A DNA stretch of 64,000 nt. Origin: Tubiluchus corallicola. Its lineage: Eukaryota > Priapulida > Priapulimorpha > Priapulimorphida > Tubiluchidae. The position numbers and the translations under genes were made by a program. Shown piece by piece: positions 24,501 to 36,500 of the stretch (positions are counted from its first letter, which is position 1; each line of letters starts with the position of its first letter). The notes beneath the pieces were generated by a model. It did no database searches and was not told where the DNA came from. It saw nothing but the letters and a program-made list of their open reading frames with translations. The DNA lies in the NCBI GenBank assembly GCA_030141605.1, contig JAQGDQ010000647.1, forward strand, positions 19,108 to 83,107. The letters run 5' to 3'.

Positions 24501-27500
24501 CACATTCGGCTCATAATCCTTACCGATCAATATAAAAAAAACAGCCTTCTGTTTGTTACATTTTCAGCTACACTTGTTACACCACTTACACTAGTTATAC
24601 CACTTAAAAAGTAAACATAATACTGTGAATTAAATAAAAACTAGACGCAATCTTAAATTGTAAACAATCTACCTTGTAAAATATTGAAAGTAAACATGCT
24701 ATTTTTCCAAAAACGACTTATTACCACACAAACACAATTTCACGTTCGCGCCACTAGTTCTTCGCTGTTACATGCATTTCGCCATTCGCTAGCTAGACGG
24801 GCACTAGCACCAGCATTTTGGTAATGCAGTGCACAAGAAACAGGTGCAGCACCTCTCAGTTCAGATGTGTTAGTTCGTGATGAACAACACACGTTCGACA
24901 GCTCATGCATGAGCACAGCGGTAAATTTAAAATTGGAATTTTTATTATAAACCTTGTGTTATTTATGTAAATGTTGAAGATGAATTTTCTGTGCGCAAAT
25001 GATATTATTTTGCAAAAAACGAGTAAAATTTCATACAGCAAGCCACAGCATTGCTTATTGAACCTTACTAACTCTCTTCATCAAACGTATCCAGTAAAAA
25101 ACACAAATTTACCAAATACCGCACGACTAGCACTCGTGACAGTAGACTACGACTTGCAATGCAAACGTTCACGGTTCAAATCCAGGTTCAGGCGAGTGTT
25201 TTTGCATCTACTAGCTTTGGTTTCAAGTTTGATTTAAAATCAGTGGTCGATAAACATGAAAACTGAGTGCATAAGTAAGTATTTGCATGCTCGCAAAGGT
25301 TCACGGTTCAAATCCAGGTTCAGCCGAGTGTTTTTGCATCTACTAGCTTTGGTTTCAAGTTTGATTTAAAATCAGTGGTCGATAAACATGAAAACTGAGT
25401 GCATAAGTAAGTATTTGCGTGCTTGCAAAGGTTCACGGTTCAAATCCAGGTTCAGCCGAGTGTTTTTGCTTTAGTTTTAAGTTTGATTTAAAATCAGTGG
25501 TCGATAAACATGAAAACTGAGTGCATAAGTAAGTATTTGCGTGCTCGCAAAGGTTCACGGTTCAAATCCAGGTTCAGCCGAGTGTTTTTGCATCTACTAG
25601 CTTTGGTTTCAAGTTTGATTCAAAATCAGTGGTCGATAAACAAGAAAACTGCATGCATAAGTAAGGATTTGCACGCTGGCACTAGTAAATAAACAGATCA
25701 GCACTTACATTGTCGATGAGCCAAGGTTCGTATCTTCATGTTTCAACTTGCCATCCAGGGCTAAGCCTCGCTTGTCTTTGTTATTAGCCAGTAACGGTGT
25801 GACGTAGAAAACCTTTGAAATTGTCGTGCACGGCGCGAGGGGAAAACCGTCTCTGCACAATACATGAAAAAATCGTTACGTGCAAAAACACAAATCTTAA
25901 CGTGCAAAAGCGCACGTCTAAATAAAGAGTTTGAAACAAGGCAACGTTAATAAAACTGGATTCGATCACACATCGGGCTTTGTACCTGAAGATTCGAAGG
26001 TTTCCACTGCTGCTCGTAGTTCCTGAACAGAGGGATTTCATAAACCAGCAAGAGTCGAAATCTTTGAAAGTTTTCAGTCACCGTCATAGTTTTGTGTGCA
26101 ACATTTAACTTAAAAGTACTTTTACCAATTTTGATTTCATCATTCGTTAAGTCAATTCAATTGCATGACAAGCACTTCTTAACGTTAACAGACGGTAACA
26201 ATAGATAGTTTCCATTACGGTCAAACGGCAAAAAATTTTGATTCTGAAATGACGTCACTACGATCACAGGCAGATCACGCTATTGTCTCTGGCGAGTTCT
26301 CGGAGAACCCGATAAAGTCGAATTCTCTAGACGATAGAAATATAAACAAAACATACAGTTACAAGATGAAGTGCAAATGTCGGTGGTACAAAGCAGGGAT
26401 GCTGATAATTGTGCTCTCGTCAGAGTTTCGTTTCGGCGAAATTTACTAAGTTTCATAGCCGAAATTTCCGATAATTTTGGGCAGCATTTTTCGGAGGTTT
26501 TACTAGTATTTGTCCAATTTACCCTTTCTCTTCTCTAAATGTCAAAAACCGATAAAAATCTTGGCTAAAATAGTTCAAATAAAGTGAGAATTTCGTTTAC
26601 TTAACAGTTTGTGACGCGATATTCACAGCAATGTGGCATATCTTCGGGGCTGGCCACTGTGAAGTTTTAGTCTCTCCAGGCCCAATCAACCGAAATACCA
26701 AACCACGTTTGAATTTACTTGAGCAAAATCATTTTTAATTTTGAAAAATTTACGAAATATATTCAACAAAACATCTACAAAACAAAATTTGTTTATTTTA
26801 ATGAAGAATTATGATCTTTTTAAACATTAAGGAAACTTAAATTCAAAAACATTGTAAAACATTAATTTTTCTAATGTAAGCCACTCCATCAAACTTCAGG
26901 TTCTTTACTATAAAACATCTTTGAGTTTTTATCAATAACCTTGAATCACAGCAAATAAAAGCAAAGAAACAAAAACAAAAAACAAAATATTTTACATTTT
27001 TTAGAATTTTCCTTTTTTCAGTGTTAACACTAGTCGGTTTTGCAAAAATGTTTCGGTTCGGTTTCTCATGTTTGATAAATTTCGGTTTCGGTTTGTAAAT
27101 TCGGTTTCGGTAACATCCCTGCTACCCAGCTTGAAATTTTGCAGAAACTGTCGAGGGAGACGATAAAACACCTACAATCAGCTTGTGATTGTACAACTCG
27201 CTCTAGAGTACAAATGATTACAGCCTACGATCACTAGGGGTGAGCATCGAACGTTCGAGTTCGAACGAGTTTTTTCAGTTCGAACTCGATTCGAATCCAA
27301 AACTGTAGATTCGAATAATTCAGCACTTCAATCACAGGTGTTCTTTATCACTAAAACGATTGAAACATCATGCAATTAGCATAATTTAGCAGTGATTTCT
27401 GTGCACAATTTTAAACAAATTACTAGTCGTTTTATTGCAGAACAAAATCTAGTGATTGGCATGATCTTTGTAAGATTAATTTTTGTTGCTGGTTCGAAAA

Positions 27501-30500
27501 CTTGTTTGAAAATCTTTCAATCTCAATTCGAATTCGGTTCGAATTCGAAACACTGAAGCTCGGTTCGATTCGAATTCGAAAGTCACAAATTCGGTTCGGT
27601 TCGAATTCGCTTTCTGGTAAAGAATCCTCACCCCTAACGATCATTGAGACATCAGATCTGGCGCCATAATCAGGAAAAAACGTTCGACGATGTAAGCGGA
27701 AACTGTCTATTGTTTGAAAAACTCATCAAAAATACAAAAATCTAGAACTGAACTAATTTAAAAACACGAATTACTAATTTCATTTCAAAATTTAGTTTGT
27801 TGAGTGAAGTAATCAATTGATGAACATCTTGAACATGACTTTTTGAGACATGTCTACACTGATATGTCTACGCATCCAACACCATATCCGACAAGACAAT
27901 CATGCAAAAATAATGCTGGACAGTTTCTCAGGGGTCATTAATACAGTAAAACTCCGCATAACTCAAATCCGAAAAAAAATTTGAGTTGGGCAATGTTGAC
28001 CATTTTCCAGCACGGAAACACTAAACACCTCCTCCAGATGGAGAGCTAAATAGAAGGCAGAAAGTCAACCCTTCTATACGTAAACGACAAGATTTGATGA
28101 CAATTACATAAAGAATAGCAATTTATAACGACTTGTAAGACATCAGAATCTTCCTGGAAGATGATACTGTTTTTGAGATGTACGAAACTTTTTATTTTTC
28201 TAGAGTATAAATTGCATTTTTGCGTCAGGCGATGTAAATTACATGTATTTTGAGTAAATGTGCCATAATTTTTCATTTGCCGTAGGTGAAATTTTGAGTT
28301 ATATATTCTGAGTTAAGGGATGTTTTTTGTCAGAAAAACGAAGGATTTCATCCGTTCCGCTGAATTTATTTGAGTTAGACGAAAACTTGAGTTATGCGAT
28401 TTTGAGTTACGCGGAGTTTACTGTACTACGTCATGATAAACTATTCTTACGGCACTTCAAAAGCATTATATACTCGTTTAGCATCTAAGATTTTAAAATC
28501 ACAAAATAGTTTAAATTCGTGTGATATAAATCAGAGTAACTATGCACTCGTTATGCTGCTTTTAAACAGTGGACAAAACGAGGTGGATTTCTACGCAAAC
28601 GAGATATCGTTCAATCATTACAAACATTACTGCACATCAGAAAAGTAGAAGAGTCTATCTTCAAACAGTGGCACAGCTCAAGCTTATCCTGGTGTAGCAA
28701 TTGATTTGTCAACATCATTGTGTAGCAAGATTTAGATTGGTAAAGTTTAGTGGTGTTGGATTGAAGTTGGAAATAAATCGTGGAAATAAAATAATAAAGC
28801 GCTACTGAAAAAATGTGTTAGTGGAGATATAAATTCTTCCCCACTCGCTTCAACAACTACGATGCCCGGAAGTTGTTGAAATATTGAAACTTGAACATAA
28901 TGTGCTTCACGGTGCACTGCACGCAAATTTCGAAAATGAAGAAGAAAAATTCTATAACATTGCAAGCATGATAAGTCACTAAAATAAATGTTGATAAACT
29001 TTCGGCAGGACACATTTTTGAAGAAAAGTTAATTGTTACAAGTGTCCTGGCCTTCTACCGTCCCGTCAATCATTTTTTCGCTGCACTTGATCAAAGAGCC
29101 GCCCTCTGAAGACCCTCTCTGCCTCCCCCCTAGCTGCGCCACTGTCTTTAAACTATGGATGTGCAATAATCTTAACACAGACTGTCATGGTCGGACTTGA
29201 GATAAATCCAGCTTCCGTTACATGATTTTTCACCAAATCGTATTGTATGTGATCCCAAAAACAACAAAAACAGCCGAAGTTGAGGAATGTTGTGTGACGC
29301 AATCACGTAGGGTACAACGAGATGTACAGACTGTGGATAAATCCCATGCTACTTTTAAAAAATAATATGTGTGCTTGCACAGAAAAATCGTTCACAAATC
29401 GGCAATTAAGCTTTTCTAGTCATTCACATATCCTGAATCTCCATTTCATGAGGATCATTTTGATACCAAGTTCTGTCTTATTTCTAAGCTGAGATAATCC
29501 ACATTGAAGTTGAGGTGCAGGCTGCGCACTGAAAAACATAATCTTGAGAAAATCACTGTTAAAGTCGGCCATTGTTTTTCGTTGCGTTTCTACAAAACAC
29601 TTAGCAACCGTACGAATGTTAGTTGCTATGGACTTTGCAAGAGCATAATGAAGTTATGTTACTGATGAAGATCTGAGCTTGGCAGCAGAAAAAACCCAAA
29701 GCAAAAATGACTTCCACGAGCTACTATAGGAGTTTGAAAATACCAGTTTTTCTACAATTGCATTGCTAGTTTTAGCCAGAGAACTGGGTATGGAGTTATA
29801 AAATTAGATTTTTAGTATTTTTTGAACATTTTCTTGATAATTTGATGCTAGAATATAAAAGTCCAATATATTTAGCATTTGTTTTTATAAGAAAAAAAAT
29901 TTTTTGGAGCATTCTACTTTGAAGCATCATAACGTAGTTTTAACTATGTCGACTTGTGAATGGCTTGCAAGCACACATACGTATCATAATAAAGAGCACA
30001 AACGCGATAGGAGCCGGACCATTAAATGAACACGAAGATAATTATTTTACGTTTACCAATGGATGAGAGCTTGTTCAGAACACTAACATTATTGGCTAGA
30101 ATTCAAAGCGAGTTTAAATAGCTGTTTTGTATGTACAGCTTTCTGTACAAAAATTTAAATCACTCTACTCGAGATTGTTGTTACAGCGAGTACCTCGCTT
30201 AACGACTCTCCGTTTAACGATGTTTCGCTTAACGTCGTGTTTTGTTGGAGCGCATTAGCGTGATTAATCGAGGACTCCCTGTATTCTCATTTACGTTATG
30301 GAAATAACAGGTGCCTGAAGTCATCGGCACCCACACTCAGGTGAAAGAATAGCCGGGATCATACGACGATCATGATGGGGGAAAAACCATGTTTTTGTGA
30401 AGCCGTTCTTATCGAGAGCTGCCCGACGGCTTAAACGGCTAGACCGGTCAAACACGACAGAGCGTGCACAAGGTGAAAAATAAACCGAAAGTCATACAAA

Positions 30501-33500
30501 AGTACGACAACTTACTCGGGTTCTAGCGTTGACACATTGCACTTGTACGAAGCGTTGTAAAACAAACATATTTCTGCATATTGCCTAACTGTAATATAAA
30601 GAAAAGATTTAGGCATGCCGTACAGAGAAAGCAACAGCGAAAGCTTGGCGACACACAACAGGTGGCGCTTGGAGGTTTACCAACAGGCACACAACGTTCA
30701 AGACATGCAACGATAACGAAGTACTACATTGGCTGCAGCCGCTCGGCGGCGACAGCCAACAGGGTTCCCACAGAAATTTAAAATAAATTTCCCGGACTTT
30801 TCCATGACTAGCACAGTTGCGGTAGTGCTAACGAAATTACACTAATCGCATTAAATAAACTTTCTTAATCCAATCATTTTTAGAACAGAAATCAAACCTG
30901 GAAGCTGCCATAGCAAAATTTTATTTGAACGCGAACTGCTGGAAAATATGTTTGGAAAAATATCGGTTCACCGCGATTATTTTCGCAACCCTTTCTAACT
31001 TCCCCGACTTTTCGACCCATTTTCATCATTTTCGCTGACTTTTTACCAAATTATCTTTTTCCCCGACTTTGATTTTCCAGGATACCCTGTACTTTGACAG
31101 AATTTCCATGACCGTGGGAACCCTGAGCCAATTAAGCACAGGTGAGAGCACAATAATTTACACACATCGAAAAGAAACGAGTGTGAACAACTGTGAGCGA
31201 GTTACTAGAGAAGGCGGCAAAAAGTATGGAACAGCAAAACAGCCAGACGTTGACCATACAGTCATCTACAAAGCGGTTCCTACACTCGGAGACATGCTGT
31301 TAGTGCAAGACCGGAGCAATTACGATTTCTGATTTGGCAGACTTACTCGCTTTCCAATTCGGCCACAGTGCATTTGTACTGAGCGGTAGAGAACAGGCAA
31401 ATGTCCGCAAACTGGCGCACTGGCAGGAACAAGACAAATAAGCGATTAATGATCGTCAAGGCGTCGGCCCAAATTAGCCATTACCGACAGCCGAGAGAAT
31501 GTATGTAGTCCGTAAAACCGTGATTGCATCGATAAATTATTGTTAGCGTTGTTAGCTTTGTCAAGAAACAGGGAAATAACTGAGCAATTTACAAAGTGAC
31601 AAGGCGACAGGTAAACAGGAAAATTTGCTCTGAAACGGCCGGTAAATTTACCAGAGGCGATGTTACAAAGTACACTGCCCTTTGTTACTTCAATGATTAT
31701 TTTGTTTTAGTAAATAGCAAAGGTGCAGGTAATGGCATGTTACCGTGGCGACAAAGACTAAGCAGCAGCATCGTAAACCAATGCCCGTTTAACAAAGCAC
31801 AAGAACTATTACGCAACGAACAATGTACTCCAATGAAAATCCATTCAGTAGGATTTCCGTTTACCAATCATTGCATACCTCTCTGTGGTGGAAAATTATG
31901 AAACACGCTTGAATTTATAATTATGTACGTTTTACTTAAATGTGTCATAATTATTTATGACATAATAGGAACTGTTAGAAACTGATAAAGTGTTGCCATG
32001 CCAATGTGTGCGCAAAATTTTTGACAATACAACGCCAAATTTTAAGTAATATTTAGATAAAACACGAGTTTCATCACTTTCTCATCGGGAGAAAGGTGAA
32101 AAATGGAAAAGAAAACAAATAAATAAATGAGAAAAAAGAAAAGGAGAAGCAATGCCTCTTTTTCTAGCGGATTTCCAAACATCAAGGATATTATGAGAAA
32201 AAATGAGGCAAATAGCCTTCAGCATAATGTTGATGTCTGTCTTATTTGAAACAAGGACTGCAAACATCTTCTCCCAAACGTAGTAGATTAATATCAATTT
32301 TACACGAAAACCCTATTAACAACGATTATGGCAAACCAACTTGAGAACAGGCTTGCCCTATTCGGGCCGGGTGTTAAACGGGTTAGCTTCACGGGTTGCG
32401 TTAGGCAACCAAAATATTTACTACAGTTCTCTGGTGCTAATCATTTTGCTCGAACGTGATTTTGCTTTAATTTAATTTAAAGCTGCTCTAATACTACTTC
32501 GGCGTGATTTTAATTACTGTGGCTTTAACATACATTCTATTTTAAGGTGATTTTAATCAAGCATTGTAGTTTTAAATTACATTCTATTTTTAACTAACCA
32601 TTAAGTTAACTAACCACGGTTTTAGCGTGACTTTGTAAATCATGATACTCATGCTTTGATTAATAAACGATGAATGCTTCTGATGCGACATGGATCGTAG
32701 ATCATTTATTTTAAGTTAATTTAAACTTAGTTAGTAATTACACGAAAATATAATGCCATATTGTCTACTGCATGCCTGAGGGTCATTCCCGGTACGTAAC
32801 GCAACAGCTCAGTAGTGTTACAGAATACAGTATAAGGGAATTATTGAAGGGAAAGGAAAGGGAATTTCAGAGTATATCCCTAGGAGTTTTCCAAAAAAAA
32901 ATTTATTTAACTTAGCATTACACTTAACTGTTTGAAAGATTTGGGCAATTGCAAAAGAAAATTGTTAATAATTTAAAACGTTCGCGTCAATCGGTAAAAC
33001 AGCTTTGCATTGTCATCCCAGTGTGCACCGCTGGCTCACCAAAAACACATTAATGATCTATCGCCTTCCCAGTGTGCACCGCTGGCTCACCAAAAACACA
33101 TTAATGATCTATCGCCTTCCCAGTGTGCACCGCTGGCTCACCAAAAACACATTAATGATCTATCGCCTTCCCAGTGTGCACCGCTGGCTCACCAAAAACA
33201 CATTAATGATCTATCGCCTTCCCAGTGTGCACCGCTGGCTCACCAAAAACACATTAATGATCTATCGCCTTCCCAGTGTGCACCGCTGGCTCACCAAAAA
33301 CACATTAATGATCTATCGCCTTCCCAGTGTGCACCGCTGGCTCACCAATAACACATTAATGATCTTACTGTTAAAAAAAAGTAATTTATAATCTTGCTTA
33401 GTCAGTGAAGTGCGTGTGTTCGCTACGAATGCTCTAATTATTTTTCAAACTTTATGCAATGTTGTCTAAACTTGCTTCAAACGATTTACCGTTAAAACGG

Positions 33501-36500
33501 CTGCACCTAACGGTCATCTTGGGAGCTTAAATTTGCACGTTTCATACGACGTTACTGCCCACGCAAGACATGTATAATGCAATAACGCAGAGCACGTAAA
33601 TAATATAAAATCTCAAAGCTTAATTTATGAAGAGTATTTTCTTGTGTTGTAACTAATGAAACAAGAACATCAAAACCAACGAGACCCCAGATCTCACGCC
33701 CTATTAAATCATAATTATAATGTATGAACTGAAGACTAGTACAATATTCCATCTACTTACAATTACAGGTTAAGAGAAGAAGTCGGAGGCTAAAGGAGTA
33801 ACACGGGGAAGCATAAATGCTTATAAAATACTTATAACCGAGCTGCTCGACTCACTCACTACGCGACACGGCCTCGTTAATAATGCAGAATGCCATCAGC
33901 TTAAAATCTCGCAATTTTACAAGTTCACAATTACTGCCCAACGTGGAATTCGCGGATTGCGGTTGTACGGCTCACTTTTACGACATTACATGGCTACAGT
34001 ACTCCGACAAGGGGAAAAATTTCTTTCAAACGAATTGGTAAGGTGCTTGAAAATAAGGATAGTTTTAAAACTCGGCAGTCGCAGCAAAACTACCAGCGGG
34101 AATTCTTACAATGCAGCCTTACAGAGAAAGTTAAACGTGCTAAAAGCACTTGCTTTGCAAACATTTTATATATGGTTCCCAATGGTCAGCAGCAAATGGA
34201 TGCCAGGCTCTTATTCTCGCGTCACTGTAGCTAACTGAAGCTACAGTACCCGAGTAATGCGGCAAAATTTTACACATGACTTTCAAAGCAGCTATTCACA
34301 AGAGTCGTAGTATGAAATGACAACTTCTCATAAATAAATTATTTTTAAAATCCGACATGTATATCGATCTAGCTGTAATTACTGTAGTGACTGTTTATTC
34401 AAATTGTATGATGTTAGTTCTTAAACAGTATGTAGTTTAGTTCTTAAATACTATGTTGTTTAGTTCTTAAATAGTCTGTTGTTTAGTTCTTAAATTGTAT
34501 GTTGTTAGTTCTTAAATAGTATGTTGTTAGTTCTTAAACAGTATGTAGTTTAGTTCTTAAATACTATGTTGTTTAGCTCTTAAACAGTATGTAGTTTAGT
34601 TCTTAAATACTATGTTGTTTAGTTCTTAAATAGTATGTTGTTTAGTTCTTAAATTGTATGTTGTTAGTTCTTAAATAGTATGTTGTTTAGCTCTTAAATA
34701 ATATGTTGTTTAGTTCTTAAATTGTATGTTGTTTAGTTCTTAAACAGTATGTAGTTTCGTTCTTAAATAGTATGTTGTTTAGTTCTTAAATAGTCTGTTG
34801 TTTAGTTCTTAAATTGTATGTTGTTTAGTTCTTAAATACTATGTTGTTTAGTTCTTAAATAGTCTGTTGTTTAGTTCTTAAATACTATGTTGTTTAGCTC
34901 TTAAACAGTATGTAGTTTAGTTCTTAAATACTATGTTGTTTAGTTCTTAAATAGTATGTTGTTTAGTTCTTAAATTGTATGTTGTTAGTTCTTAAATAGT
35001 ATGTTGTTTAGCTCTTAAATAATATGTTGTTTAGTTCTTAAATTGTATGTTGTTTAGTTCTTAAACAGTATGTAGTTTAGTTCCTAAATAGTATGTTGTT
35101 TAGTTCTTAAATAGTCTGTTGTTTAGTTCTTAAATTGTATGTTGTTTAGTTCTTAAATACTATGTTGTTTAGTTCTTAAATAGTCTGTTGTTTAGTTCTT
35201 AAACAGTATGTAGTTTAGTTCTTAAATAGTATGTTGTTTAGTTCTTAAATAGTCTGTTGTTTAGTTCTTAAACAGTATGTAGTTTAGTTCTTAAATACTA
35301 TGTTGTTTAGTTCTTAAATAGTCTGTTGTTTAGTTCTTAAACAGTATGTAGTTTAGTTCTTAAATAGTATGTTGTTTAGTTCTTAAATAGTCTGTTGTTT
35401 AGTTCTTAAACTGTATGTTGTTTAGTTCTTAAATAGTCTGTTGTTTAGTTCTTAAATAGTCTGTTGTTTAGTTCTTAAACTGTATGTTGTTTAGTTCTTA
35501 AACTGTATGTAGTTTAGTACTTAAATACTATGTTGTTTAGTTCTTAAATAGTCTGTTGTTTAGTTCTTAAACAGTATGTAGTTTAGTTCTTAAATAGTAT
35601 GTTGTTTAGTTCTTAAATAGTCTGTTGTTTAGTTCTTAAACTGTATGTTGTTTAGTTCTTAAATAGTCTGTTGTTTAGTTCTTAAATTGTATGTTGTTTA
35701 GTTCTTAAATAGTCTGTTGTTTAGTTCTTAAACTGTATGTTGTTTAGTTCTTAAATAGTCTGTAGTTTAGTTCTTAAATAGTATGTTGTTTAGTTCTTAA
35801 ATAGTCTGTTGTTTAGTTCTTAAATTGTATGTTGTTTAGTTCTTAAATACTATGTTGTTTAGTTCTTAAATAGTCTGTTGTTTAGTTCTTAAACAGTATG
35901 TAGTTTAGTTCTTAAATAGTATGTTGTTTGGTTCTTAAATAGTCTGTTGTTTAGTTCTTAAATAGTCTGTTGTTTAGTTCTTAAATTGTATGTTGTTTGG
36001 CTCTTAAATAGTATGTTGTTTAGTTCTTAAATAGTCTGTTGTTTAGTTCTTAAATTGTACGTTGTTTAGTTCTTAAATTGTATGTTGTTTAGCTCTTAAA
36101 TACTATGTTGTTTAGTTCTTAAATTGTATGTTGTTTAGCTCTTAAATACTATGTTGTTTAGTTCTTAAATTGTATATTGTTTAGTTCTTAAATTGTATGT
36201 TGTTTAGCTCTTAAATACTATGTTGTTTAGTTCTTAAATTGTATATTGTTTAGTTCTTAAATAGTATGTTGTTTAGTTCTTAAATTGTATGTTGTTTAGT
36301 TCTTAAATAGTATGTTGTTTAGTTCTTAAATTGTATGTTGTTTTGTTCTTAAATTGTACGTTGTTTAGTTCTTAAATTGTATGTTGTTTATTTCTTAAAT
36401 AGTATTTTGTTTAGTTCTAAAATTGTATGTTGTTTAGTTCTTAAATAGTCTGTTGTTTAGTTCTTAAATTGTATGTTGTTTAGTTCTTAAATTGTATGTT

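Noticed and set aside
33005-33391. Two overlapping frames of 113 and 128 codons
   Set aside because: Translation of the 51-bp array inside a transposon copy.
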